64,000 nt of DNA from Fallopia convolvulus (taxonomy: Eukaryota > Streptophyta > Magnoliopsida > Caryophyllales > Polygonaceae). Both the position numbers and the translations under genes were made by a program. Below are positions 25,314-36,599 of this stretch, in pieces; the stretch's first letter is position 1; each line of letters starts with the position of its first letter. The DNA lies in NCBI GenBank assembly GCA_964016875.1, contig OZ024730.1, forward strand, positions 40,742,795-40,806,794, given 5' to 3'. The notes below the pieces were generated by a model that saw only the letters and a list, made by a program, of their open reading frames with translations, searched no databases and was not told where the DNA came from.

Positions 25314-26492
25314 AGTTGTACCCGTCGTGACATGTACGTCTATGATTCGACATTTTATTGATTTTAAATAAAAATATAATATAAAAAACAATGTAAGTAA
25401 TTTATTGCATTTACAATGTACAATTTTTTATTTTTTGGAATCAAATAAAAAATTTAAATATAAATTATTAAGTTTAATGTTGAGAATAAAAAACATTATT
25501 AAGGTTAAATAATGTACATTTCTTCTTTTCCTTGATGATATTTCATAGATTTATATATTAGAATATGAAAGAGATATGATTTACATAAAATAATAATTAA
25601 AATAATAAATAATATATAATAAAAGATTTATATGTTAGAATATGAAAGAGATATGATTTACATAAAATAATAATAAAAATAATAAATAATATATAATAAA
25701 ATAAGAAAGATAAAGATAAAAATAATTTATTTCTAGAAAATAATTAAAAAAATAATTTATAACCAAATCTATTAATAAAATAATTAAAATAATTATAAAT
25801 TTCTAAAAATGTTACAATTTAAAAATAATTTATTTCTAGAAAATAATTAAAATAATAAATAATGTGAAAGAGATATGATTTACATAAAATAATAATTAAA
25901 ATAATAAATAATATATAATAAAATAAGAAAGATAAAGATAAAAATAATTTATTTCTAGAAAATAATTAAAAAAATAATTTATTTTCATTTAAGGTGGGGC
26001 TAAACTCATTTTTTGTCTCGATAAATTCAAGATTAGATAAGATTAAATTTTATTTATTTTTATATTTTTATTAATTTCTATGTACCTTACTTTAGACATT
26101 ATCAAATATTTCAATATATCTTTTAAATATTATATTACCTATTTTTATTATTTTAAAAATTATAATTATTTACCATTAATTTTTTTATTATAAAAGAATA
26201 TATGTATATATCTCTATAAATAAATTCGTGAAAAGATACCATTCTAAAAGATAATAGATATTTATTATTATTTTAAATATTTTATCTTTAATTTTAAATA
26301 TTTATATAATTAAGGAAGTTTTTAAAAGATATTGCTATACTAAATAGATATTTGTTTGATGTTAAAGGTATATTTAAATATTTAAGGAATAATTTAATAG
26401 GAAAAAGTTACTCTAAAATATTAGGAGTAAAAATTAATTTGTAAATATGAGGTGGGGCCAAAATCGTTCTGTTCGCTCGAAAGGGTACAACT
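25314..26492. repeat. AT-rich unit with 10-bp inverted ends and internal direct repeats
   Basis: AGTTGTACCC at 25314-25323 is matched in inverted form by GGGTACAACT at 26483-26492. Inside, a block with GAATATGAAAGAGATATGAT starts near 25561 and again near 25638, with a shorter third copy near 25863; a second block with AAGATAAAGATAAAAATAAT occurs near 25708 and 25930. Non-coding; perhaps a non-autonomous transposon enlarged by internal duplication. Confidence 0.45.
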
Positions 26493-26999
26493 TGAATATA
26501 TAGTTATAGATAGATTTTTGCTCACTATTAAAATATTTAAAAGATTATTATAATAATAATTTGTCAAAGTAAACAAAATAATTTACAAAAAAATATAGTA
26601 TTAAAGAATTTTTTATCTAAATATAATTGAGAACAATATGCCAGAATCATGATTTAAATAATATAAATTATGCTATTATTTTTGGTCGAAATTTAAATTG
26701 CACTATTTTTTGGTCGAAATTTAAATTATACTATTAATACTTCAAATTTTATGAAGTTTTTTTTGAAACAAATTTTATGAATTTAAAAATTTAAACAACT
26801 AAAAATATGACTCATTTTCATGGTGTTTGAACATATTTGAATTATTAATATGTGTTGATGTCTGATTATTTCTCTCGAGCTCATTAGTTAACAAAAACTC
26901 AAATGCCTTGACCACTGTTAAATTTTTTTGGATCCATTGACCACTGTTAAATTATTAACGAAATAATTTCGTGTTAATTTTTGTATGATTTCATTGCTT

Positions 27000-27715
27000 C
27001 AAAAGGTTGCATTATATACATAAGAAAAAAAGGCATAGGGCTCCAACCTAATCTTTCCAATTAGAAAAAAGATAACAATTTCCTTAACTATATCCTAAAA
27101 GATATACATATAATATTACAAAAGATCTTATCCTCTATACTTCTCCTCAAGTTGGAGCATGTAAGTCAAGAATCTTCAAAATAAGAAGTAATTATTGAAA
27201 TTTTTGTTTTCTAAGGCCTTGGTAAAAATGTCAGCAAGTTGGTCTGATGATTGAACATAAGAGGTAGTAACGGAGCCAGTCAGAACAAGATCACGCACAA
27301 AGCGATAATCAATCTCAATGTGCTTGGTCCGTTAATGGAAGACCATATTATTACCGATGTGAATCTTAGCTTGATTGTCCCAAACAAGTCGCATAGGAAA
27401 TCTCTGGTAGATGCCCCCAGAGAATAAAAACGCCTTAAGCCATAGGAGTTCGCAACAAGCAATGACCATAGATCGGTACTCAGCTTTAGTAGAAGACTAG
27501 AAAACGATCGGTTGCTTTTTTGGTCTTCCAGGAAATAGGTCACGTTCTAGGAAGAACAAAATATCTTGTCAATGATCGGTGAGTGAGTGGACAAGCAACC
27601 CAATCAGAATCACAATAAGCTGTCAATTGTAGAGAACTCGTAAAGAGAAGAAGTCCTTGACCTTGATGCCCTTTGAGATAATGCAGAACTCGAAGATGCC
27701 GAGAAAACTAAAGGA
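27000..27715 (-). mobile_element. Ty1/copia relic: RNase H end, polypurine tract, part of 3' LTR
   Basis: On -, fragments match the end of copia pol: YLKGHQGQGLLL near 27680, AYCDSDWVACP near 27610, STKAEYRSM near 27480, RTKHIEIDYRFVRD near 27310 and QLADIFTKAL near 27230. Some lie in different frames, with stops. A purine block (TTGAGGAGAAGTATAGAGG) at about 27132-27150 is the probable polypurine tract, so sequence to its left is probably 3' LTR. gag, protease and integrase are absent. Confidence 0.82.
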
Positions 27716-27739
27716 CCCGGGTGAGCTCTTTATCCCCGC

Positions 27740-29100
27740 TGGTTTTGGTTTTTTTACAATATAATTGTCTTTGTGATCTTGGTTCCAACGTCAATATCAT
27801 GCCCTTGTCAATTTGAAAAAGCTAAATTTGGGAGATCCTATTCCATTTACGATGGATCTTATTATTATGATTGATAATTCAGTCACTCATCTGGTGGGCA
27901 TTATTGGGAAGTTTCTGGTGAAGGTGGGTAAGTTCTTTATACCGGGAGATTTTGTGATATTTGACATTGAGGTGATGAATGACCGGAATTCTATCATCAT
28001 TGGGAGACTGATGCGACCTTGGTTCCAAAAGGATACAAGAACGCCCAGATCTTTGACGTTGATTGTGTAGTAGGTCTCAAAGCGTAGCGGAAGACTTGAA
28101 AAGGGGGCGAGATCCGATGTTATGGAACTCGTAATGTCTCGATCCAAAGTTATGGATCAAGAACAAGACTCAACGTGATGAGTCTAGAATGGATCGTCCA
28201 ACGTGATCGACAATTGAATGTGTTTGATAGATTTAATTGATAGTAACAATGGGGCGCACAAGACTAACAAATAAGGATAATCCCTCTACTTTAATTAATA
28301 GTCCAAAATGTGCATAACATGACTATAGTGGCCGAGATCCCCTTATATAGAGGTGGCCATAAACCCTAGAACATAACAAACAAGTGGCGGCTAGGGATAG
28401 GATGCAACCTAAGCGCAACGCCCCCAAAAGCCCATAAAAGGGTTACTAAAAACATAAAAATCAAATATAGAAATGTTTAGAATGGTAAACATGTTATAAA
28501 TAACTATAAAGGATAAGCGTCGTGACCAAGGCGTCGGAGGTGTCAAGACTTGGCCAAGACAAGGCCGTCGCAGCGTCGACAAGCCAAGACATGTACGCAC
28601 AGGCACTGGGCGAAGTCTTGCACGCTGGGGCTTGGTGGGGGCAGAGCGAGAACCTCAAATGTTGAGGAAGGGCACCACTGCATGGTGCCGGCTGGCACAC
28701 ATGAGGTTGTCCGGGGCTAATGGCGAGCTAGCACAACCGAGATGGCACAGTGTTGGTGTGTTGTGGCTTGCAGAGAGGTGCTAAACCATGGACTGAGTCG
28801 CAACAGTGATGGCATGGGTCCAAGAACGAGTGATCGGTCCGTCCGAGCACAAGGCTAGAGCGTCTTCATCCTGATGGGCGTCCATGGTCGAGGACGCATC
28901 AGAGACCCTTTTTAGCCATTGTTGGAGCTAACATTGATGTCAAGAATGACAAGATCTCACTTATTATTGGGGAAGAGAAGATAGAGTATGAGTATAGCAA
29001 GGATGACTTCCTTGAAGTGCACAAGGATCCTTCCCAAGAGATTGTCACAATAGCCCATTGTAATATTGAAGTAAAGTTTGCTAAAGAGGAGATCCAATCT
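27740..29100 (+). pseudogene. Athila-type aspartic protease, split by a solo LTR
   Basis: CDLGSNVNIMPLSI (27760-27810) replaces the CDLGASVNLMPLS pattern of the family; a base loss then shifts frame into KKLNLGDPIPFTMDL. The part from VGKFFIPGDFVIFDIEV to the IIGR block ends at 28008 and the chain resumes at 28907 with the PFLA block and ANIDVKNDKISL. Codons are complete across the junction when the LTR and one 5-bp copy are set aside. Not functional. Confidence 0.82.
28009..28901. mobile_element. Solo LTR, 893 bp, in the protease region (TSD GAGAC)
   Basis: Starts TGATGCG and ends CGCATCA (7-bp perfect inverted ends), flanked by GAGAC at 28004-28008 and 28902-28906. A TATATAGAG box near 28353 suggests + orientation. 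No coding and no internal region: a solo LTR left by recombination between two LTRs, or less likely a small LTR-only element. Confidence 0.88.
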
Positions 29101-29229
29101 GATGTTGCTCAACCTTCTTAAGAAAATATGGAGGTTAAAAGCCTAATGGTGGTGATATTGCTAAGGATATAAAATGTAGGGATCACAAGAAAAATAAGAA
29201 GGATATAGCAAAAGCTAAGATTAAAAGAG

Positions 29230-29456
29230 GAGACAAGGTGATGTTATTCCTTTAAAGATCAAACATGTTTCTTGGAAGAAACGGAATGAGATGGCCAGGG
29301 CCATACCTAGTGACTCGAGTTTTATATGGAGGAGGAACTGATCTTTGGCATAAAAACTCAAGGAAGTTCAATCTACAAAGACATAGGCTGAAGCTTCTAG
29401 TTGAGCCTGATCTAGTCAAGGTGGGTACCAAAGACCCTCCTGATCCGAGTCCTTAA
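29230..29456 (+). pseudogene. Integrase C-terminal tail of the Athila-like relic
   Basis: GDKVMLFL at about 29232, a stop, then MFLGRNGMRWPGPYLVTRV and KFNLQRHRLKLLVEPDLVKV to a TAA at 29454-29456. It corresponds to the family block GDKVLLFNSRLKLFPGKL..RWSGPF..V and to the matching tail at 60390-60764 in the second element. Frame shifts and stops present. Confidence 0.75.
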
Positions 29457-29478
29457 AAGAAGATGGAAGGTCAAGTTA

Positions 29479-29519
29479 ACGACCTTAAATAAGCGTTGCT
29501 TAATTGGGAGGCAACCAAA
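29479..29519 (+). ncRNA. Conserved post-pol hairpin motif (copy 1, decayed)
   Basis: GACCTTAAATAAGCG, then TTGGGAGGCAACCAAA (29504-29519), beginning 23 nt after the pol stop. The stem TTGG/CCAA around an AGGCAA-type loop remains though one C has been lost. Same block at 60788-60822 and, on -, at 44649-44690. An RNA role is inferred, not shown. Confidence 0.6.
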
Positions 29520-30748
29520 AGTTAGTGTTTTCTTCTCTCTTTTATTTTATACATTGGGGACAATATATAATTTTAGTTTAGGGGTGGGGAACATGTTTCA
29601 TGCTAATTAGATGCATATAATTTCATGCTAGGTTGCATTTTCTTGTTTCATTGTAAGTGATGTTGAGATTCCTTTTTTAATGATATATCACTTGTCCTCT
29701 TAAATATTCTTTGCATAACTCTAAAACTCCATGACATGCTGGAATTATTGAAACCTTCATATATTAGCATCATTGTGAATTTGTATGTTTTACATATAAT
29801 TGAATGAGCAAATGTTATCTATTGAGATTGTAAGACTATGCTGAAGTTCTAGACATGTTTAACCTTGTGAGATTATATTTTTAGCCTTTCTATGACTAAA
29901 TATCCTCTTTTTTTTATATGTGTCTCACTTTGACTTTGTATTTGAGGCTGCTTAAATGAGTATTGCATATGACATTAAAGTAATTGAGGCATCATTTTTC
30001 ATTAGCTTATATTTCCCTACACATCCTGCATATTAATCCCTCTTTTTGAAGCCCCTGTTTGCCTTAATAGCCTATCTTTTTTAGCTCCATAAAATTAAAT
30101 CCCGAGCCTAATGAGCCTGGCCAATCTGGAGAATAGGAATTTTGATGGATTTAGTTTGTGAAGTTTCAATGAATTGGGGAATTGAGAGGAAGAAATTAGA
30201 TTGGTGGATGAGTTGTAAAAAATTATTGTGAAGTAAAAGGATTGAAGGTCAATAACAAAAAGTGATTTGAGCTTGATATATGAGAAAAAAGTACGAAAGA
30301 AGTCAAGCACCAATAGTAATGGGAGGAATAGGTTTTGAGTAAAAAGAGCAAAAGAAGTCTATGAAAAAAAAAGAAAGAAGAAAGAATAAAATGTTGAAAT
30401 ATAGTTGAAAGTTTGGGAAGGAAATTCGTTAGAAAGGTTGGTTTATTGGTGTTGATGAAAGAGATTCCTATTTTCCAAAATTTAGCACCACATAGCCAAA
30501 TATATTCCCTACCTTAATCTTCTCACCTTGTCGACATTACAACCCGGGCGATAAAAGACCTCGTGATTTTTGTTATATGCAATGTCCATAGTGACGTAGA
30601 TTTAGAACACCGATACAAGCCTATTGTAGTTTAGTGGTCATGGTATAGAATTGAGCGAAACACTATAACCTAAATACTTGAGTGAGAGATAAACACATTT
30701 ACCTAGTGAGTCATAGAATGGATGCATTGTGATGGTTTCTTTGATATA

Positions 30749-31742
30749 TGTTGGGACGATGTTGGAAACTCGCCCAAAACATCGGAACAACGATCCTCTC
30801 CAGTTTTGATAATGATAAACACGATATGGGAACTAATGTATTATGTCCTAGTATTTCAAAGGAATTTCAGGTTGAACGAACATTCCCTTAAGGGGACTCA
30901 AGAATGCACAATGACAAGACTAGATGATAGAAACAGTTCCCATCAAGGGAACTCATGAGAGACAAATTCCCATGACATGGGAACTGGCATGTGAAGACAG
31001 ACAAGTCAACGCAAAACACAAAAGCCTATTCCAAACAAAGTAGAGGCGCAATCTGTTCCTCGGACTAAGCCGTTTGATCCAATGGCCCGATGAGCTTGAA
31101 GAGTTGAAAATTTCAAATGGAATCACATGTGAATAAAGTACACACTTGGCTAGCAAGACAAGGGCATATCGGACCAATGGAAAATGAAGATTGAGCCCTA
31201 ATCATCAAGAGTCTATATAAGCCAATGAATAGTATACGTGCAAGTCACTTCTCGAAAAAGCCTCAAACAATAAAAAAAAGGAGCAAGTTAAGAACGAAGC
31301 AACCAAGCGAAGTCCCCGGTGACGAGTGTGTGATCTCGGCTACGGCGAATCCAGCATTCCAAAGTGATAGGGAACTGATTAAAGATACAAGCATAGAGTG
31401 TAAGGTTTGAGTTCCTTGTTTTAGTTGATACGTACGTTGTCCTAGTGCTTAGGTTTAGAGAGTTCATTAGTGTTCCCAAAGTGTGGTGACTATTGTGAAC
31501 AAAGAAGTTTGAACTTTGCCTTGTAGTAGCTTAGGGAACTATTAATAAAAGAAGGAATTTATTCAAAATCCTACAACCAGAGGTAGAAACACCCATACAA
31601 GTAGTCAGTTGTAGTGGGATTCCTCTATAAAGAAACTATGTCCCATCCTGCTTATTTACTTGTGAATTTCTGTTTTACTTTCGCTGCCTTAGAAGAGTCC
31701 AACGTTTGTTTCCAATTCTCTACTAACACTTACAATCCAACA
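30749..31742 (+). mobile_element. Solo copia-type LTR, 994 bp, rich in GGGAACT words
   Basis: Starts TGTTGGGA, ends TCCAACA (TGTTGG/CCAACA inverted ends). Flanks are ATATA (30744-30748) and ATATC (31743-31747), a 5-bp target duplication with one change. A TATATAAG promoter box lies near 31213-31220, giving + orientation. GGGAAC / GTTCCC recurs at least eight times, including the inverted pairs 30936-30952 and 30967-30983. Layout resembles SIRE/Maximus-type LTRs. Confidence 0.78.
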
Positions 31743-31899
31743 ATATCATAAATATGAGCAATGATTTCAATTGTTTAACTACAAGTTTATTTATTATTTC
31801 TTGCAAAATTTTGAGGTGAATACTTAGATTGCATTGTCTTTTGGGGTGTTGAGTTTATTTCTTACTTGAGGACAAGCAAGGTTTAATCATGGGGGATTT

Positions 31900-33362
31900 T
31901 GATAGCATGCATTTACATAGTAATTTTAGGTAATTCAGTTTAGTTTCTTTAAGTGGTTTATTTTGCATTTTTAGTCTAGTTTCTTAGCATCTTTAGTGTT
32001 ATTGTCAAATCGAGATCCACACGCATATTTATTGGATTTCCGGTGTTTTGGGGACCTGAGGAGGTTAGAAGTCAAGCCAAATTGATGGTGGAGTTTCCAA
32101 GGAAGAGTTGAATTGAGAACTTGAAGCAAGAAGAAGCTATGGTAAAAGATTGTGGATCATTGAAAGCCACCGGAAGAACATGGCCCACGACAAAAGGCCC
32201 CGCCCATGTTTTAGGCAGCATTGACTACGCTTTGGTTATAGAGGAGAACATGGCTCTCCCATGATGGAAGACCGCGATTATGCTTTCCCAGTCTTGTACC
32301 GCGTTTTGCTCTGCGTGCAAGATTTCTATCTTTATGTCCAAATTATCTTATTTTCTTATTTTGCTTGTACCCCAAACATGTTTCCTAGTTTTTTGGACTT
32401 TTTTTAGGTTTGTTTAGGGAGTTCAAGATTTTTATGATTGATTATTACTTGATTGACAAGTTTGAAGTTTTCTAGTTGTAGATTGAAGTTTTTTTATGGA
32501 TTTGGAGTTTGGATTTGCTGGATCTTCTTAATCAAGTTTGTTTGTTTGTTCAATCCATTATGTTTATTCTCATTATTGATTTGATTTCTCCCTTCTCCAT
32601 GTCTAGCTAAACCCTTAATTCTAAGATTGAGGTGAACCCACCAATGTTAGGTAGATAATTCTACTAAAAACCACAATTTGATATTTGAAGCTTTCTTTGA
32701 TTCAATCCTAGATGCTTATTACCATAGTAACTTGTTTGAAATGGAACTTGTTAAAATTTGAGATTGAAAGGTAATAACTTTGATGAGTAGTCATACAGGG
32801 AATTGAGATCGAAAGGTACTTTTTCCTGTTGTAACCCTAGGATTTGAACACGAGTTTTCTTTATTACGAAAGTATCTTGATTTCTCTTGTCAAATAACAA
32901 TTGTCATAGAAATCTTGAGATTAGGTTGGTTTTGCAAGTCGCGAAAGCAGATTTTGAGTCAAGTTGATCTTAAATTCTCATTGCTTAAAAGTTTAGATTT
33001 TAATTTGCATGTCATGATAGTGGAGGTTTAATTCAGTCAAGATGCATTTGCTAATATTCAAAAGAATTTAGTGGATATATTAGATAATTTCCTTCAAATA
33101 AAGTCAAAACTAAGATTGTGCAATCATCCTTTAGAATCTATCGAAGCATTGTTGTGGTTATCTTTGATCTTAGAAATTTCTTCCATTGAATTTCATCCTT
33201 AATTACTTGTTTGCTTGCTTATACTTAGTTTGATAGCTAAAAATAAAATTACATCTCCTTATTTTCTTATTTTACGACTTAGTCTACTGAAAAGTTGCAA
33301 TTAATACTACTTAGTACCAGACTTCAATACCTTGGTATTATAATCGATTCCATACATTTGCA
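31900..33362 (+). repeat. 3' LTR of the Athila-like relic, about 1463 bp
   Basis: The purine block ATCATGGGGGATTT, preceded by CTTGAGGACAAGCAAG, ends at 31899; TGATAGCATGC follows. The end is taken as ATACATTTGCA at 33362, the usual type of Athila LTR end, but there is no partner LTR to confirm it. A word array (AACATGG, CCGCG) lies at about 32170-32310, 270-410 nt into the LTR. Confidence 0.6.
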
Positions 33363-34805
33363 GGGTAGGATTTGGCCTAACAAAAACTTAATTAGACTTG
33401 TAGCTAGCCTAGGCTTGTACCCTCACACAGTATCTAATTTATTAGCCCATTGGACATCTAACAGTTTTTTAAGTATTCACAAGTTGATAAAATAATCTTT
33501 TTTATTTCTATAATTGATCTAATTAAATTGGCCCAAACATAACCAACTCGATGCATCAATTGAGCTTTGATCAAAATTTTGTCAGTTAGTCTTTTCACTT
33601 TTTCAGATAAAAAAGTGTGCATATCGTAATTTCTTGGGTCACGGTCACGGTCACGGTTATGTTTTGTTGCAGGAGCAAAGTAAAGTTTAGATATCTTATT
33701 GCAAAGTATTATATTTTGATGGGGACATGCTAATATGTGGATGTGATTACTCAACTCATGGATCACTTCTGGCCTTGATATTCCCTTAACGAAATTACAG
33801 GGTTCTGGTTTTACATCATCACTTGGAAGAAAAAAAAATGGTATATAGACGCGTAGTATTTTGTAGTTATATGGCATGAGTAAGTCGCATATATCATGAT
33901 GTTTGTTATTTGACAGATAGAAGCAAATCCAGATCGTTGTACAAATCAATATACGTTAAAGAAATTAATTAGCCTAATTGTAGGCTTATTATGCATTAAT
34001 TAATCAGCTTGCTAATTATTGGTCAATTAACGTACAAAAGGAAAAGATATTATATATGCAAATAATTGTACTTTTGACTAATTTATCGGTTAATTGTAGC
34101 ACCCGTGATCGATCTATTGTCCCATTGTGAAATTATGTTTTAATGAACCACTTACTGAAATTATAATACTTTTTTATATCAGTTACGTTATTTGTAAACC
34201 ATTTCAAATTCAATCTATAAGTATTAAATCGATATGACACCATTGTTTTGAGAATTTATAGAAGGCCATGCCATATTAGTATACGTAATTCGACTATGTA
34301 CACATTCCTTTTAAAAACCACATTACGAAAGTCTCGAGCTCAGTATTTGTCATTAATTCAATAAAAAATGATACATATGACAAGTTGCAAGTATATTTTG
34401 GGATGTATAGATCAGATTCGTTCCTAAATATGATGGTTAATATCACCGTATGATCACAAGCAAGTACAAAGAGAGAAGGAAATGCAAGGGCCACAATTAC
34501 TTGTAAGACAGCTCAAATTGCGCCTAGAAACCTGCTTTAATTTAATTGTTACAATATTACATTATATTACTATAGAGCATTTGACCATACATTACTGTAC
34601 ATTATATCAATCCTGCAAAAATAATCCAACATTACGTTCTTCTTCACAAAATGCCAAATCTAATATGGTCGATGCTCATTCTAGGTTCTTCATCTACATC
34701 CATGCAAATGCAAATATACACGCAACCCATGTTTACACACATGCTTCAGATTCACACTTTAATCAATTTAATTCTATCAAACCACAATTTTCCTCCCATG
34801 CACCC
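33363..34805. other. Spacer and upstream region of HyPRP gene 3
   Basis: AT-rich, no gene seen. A GGTCAC triplet repeat stands at about 33637-33656. The 160-codon open frame on - (33458-33949) has no recognisable domain and an irregular composition; I take it as chance. Confidence 0.55.
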
Positions 34806-34813
34806 TATAAATA
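34806..34813 (+). promoter_or_regulatory. TATA box of HyPRP gene 3
   Basis: TATAAATA lies 98 bp before the ATG at 34904 and is followed by a C-rich leader, as in paralogue 2. Confidence 0.8.
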
Positions 34814-34903
34814 CCGCCCTCTTCCACCTCTCGTCACATCAAAAATACCATTCCCTTTTCAAATACAAGCCTCTTAGAGCTCTTCTTGAACAAGCTAGCT
34901 AAA

Positions 34904-35290
34904 ATGGCTTCCAACAAGAGCTCTTCAGTCGCTCTCTTCTTCATGCTCAACCTCCTCTTCTTCTCCCTGGCCGTCTCTGGATGTGGGACCGGTTGCCCAA
35001 GCACAAAGCCAAGCCCCACCCCAAGCACGGGGACATGCCCTAGAGACGCCTTGAAGCTTGGGGTGTGTGCTAACGTTTTGAACGGGCTTCTTAGCCTAAC
35101 CCTTGGCAAGCCGCCCAAGGAGCCATGTTGCAGCCTCATCGATGGCCTTGTTGACCTTGAGGCCGCCGTTTGCCTTTGCACCGCCATCAAGGCTGACCTC
35201 CTCGGAATTCACCTTAATGTTCCCGTCTCACTTAGCCTTCTTCTTAACTACTGCGGCTACAAAGTTCCTCGTGGGTTCCAGTGTGCTTAA
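34904..35290 (+). CDS. HyPRP / DC2.15-like eight-cysteine protein, paralogue 3
   Basis: Intronless, 128 aa from the ATG at 34904. An upstream in-frame TTG at 34886 would extend it, but the ATG is in the same context (AAAATGGCTTCC) as in both paralogues and gives a standard signal peptide ([20 protein letters not shown], then SLAVSG). A proline/serine/threonine-rich link follows ([18 protein letters not shown]) with two extra cysteines, then C-x9-C-x19-CC-x13-C-x-C-x24-C-x9-C ending GFQCA. Role as for paralogue 2: secreted, surface-linked, lipid-transfer-like fold. No decay signs. Confidence 0.95.
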   Translation: MASNKSSSVALFFMLNLLFFSLAVSGCGTGCPSTKPSPTPSTGTCPRDALKLGVCANVLNGLLSLTLGKPPKEPCCSLIDGLVDLEAAVCLCTAIKADLLGIHLNVPVSLSLLLNYCGYKVPRGFQCA

Positions 35291-36431
35291 GCTTTATTAT
35301 GTTAAATTTGCTGCCTCACGTACAAGTGCATGTTGCAGTCATTTCATCTTTGGAGTTGATATTTATTTGTATGTGTGTTCTTTGTTTGTGTGATTGTTTT
35401 GTATTTGCTTCTAGTGTGGCTAGTGAGTGATATTACTAGCCACATATAATTTGTTATGATGTACTGAATAATGTTATTCGTTGTTCCAAATAATATTAAT
35501 ATTCATCTCTAGATATGAGATGAATAAAAGTGAATAAATGTATCACGTATTTTCTTTGCATTGATGCATGGACTTTGTTAATGTTCACTTATATTAACAT
35601 TTGTTTATTATTATCTTTGAAAATCCCAAGTTTTTATAAATTTATTACTAACTGATTAGCTACATATTTGTTATTCTTTAGAGCCAATAAATGGACAAGA
35701 ATATATCAACATAATGAAGCAAATTTCAATATTATTCTCATAGTTCATTTCCACGCACCTATAAGTAAATCTTGGTACTTACATCGATATCAACTAATCG
35801 ATGGTCTATAAAATGTCGGTCCACTCCCTGCGTTTGCATCTGAATGTGCAACTCGAGAGACTTCATCTCCTGACTGGATTGTTTTTTCTAAGAGATTAGT
35901 AACTATAGCGATTGCGAATCTTAATTAAGTACTTGAAGTACTTAATCTGAAAAAATTGATTTTCGTACCATTAGATTCCGAGTCTCGTAGTGGGACCTCA
36001 AATCTATGGTGTGGAGGGCGGGATTTACATTATTTATTGAATCGTAACAAAGCTCTAGTCAAAACTCTTGAGCCGAGGAGAGATATGGAGGAGGTGATTT
36101 GTTATCAATTGTCTAGCGATTTATTAAGTCTTAAGAGTGAGGATCAGACTAAAAGAAAGAAATGGTTGGATGAGTTTGTCAAAAAATACTATGGAAAGAA
36201 ATTTATGAAGGAGGTCGATAGGTTTGGGATTGGTTATGTTCGTGCACCCAAAGGGTACCAAACGTGCTCCCCTTTTGTCCAAATATAAAGGTAAGCGATA
36301 GTTGTATCTTGATCAAAAGGTGCCCAACATGTGGCAAGACCAAAGGAAGAACCCTACTCTGTATCAAATTGATTTTCAATCACATATTAACAACAAAGCA
36401 ATCTATCATGGCTACAAAAAGTACGCGGGCA
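35291..36431. other. 3' UTR, spacer, and an unidentified open fragment at 35956-36288
   Basis: After the 3' UTR the sequence is AT-rich to about 35940. 35956-36288 is then open on + without an ATG (begins at a TTG); it contains KRKKWLDEFVKKYYGKKFMK and GIGYVRAPKGYQ. The composition is protein-like, so it may be an exon or gene fragment, but I do not recognise the family. It ends before the CACTA element at 36432. Confidence 0.45.
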
Positions 36432-36599
36432 CACTACAAAAAAACCGTGGATTTAGTGACCACTAAAGTGGTCGCTAAAAGTTTGATCGCAAAGAGTATT
36501 AGCGACCATAGGATTTGGCGTCCACGTGGACACTTGCACAAATCTTTCATATCCTTTCTAGTCGCTTGCGGGTGCCAACTCTGGTTGCTTGCACAAATC

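Larger units (their letters stand above)
27730..33362 (+). mobile_element. Athila-like Ty3/gypsy relic carrying two solo LTRs
   Basis: Pieces in order: protease (27740-28008 and 28907-29100), integrase tail (29230-29456), a post-pol hairpin (29479-29519), a long 3' non-coding part, polypurine tract (31880-31899) and a 3' LTR (31900-33362). RT, RNase H and most of integrase are gone. The left end is cut where the copia relic begins, so there is no 5' LTR or target duplication to check. Solo LTRs interrupt it at 28009-28901 and 30749-31742. Confidence 0.82.

Noticed and set aside
25549..25985. CRISPR-like or satellite array
   Set aside because: Repeats are AT-rich, of uneven length and overlapping; no regular spacers, and the host is a plant.
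33458..33949. 163-codon open frame on -
   Set aside because: No domain, start context or composition typical of plant coding sequence; kept only as a possible chance ORF.
34886..34903. Extended start for HyPRP paralogue 3
   Set aside because: The upstream codon is TTG; the ATG at 34904 matches the paralogues.
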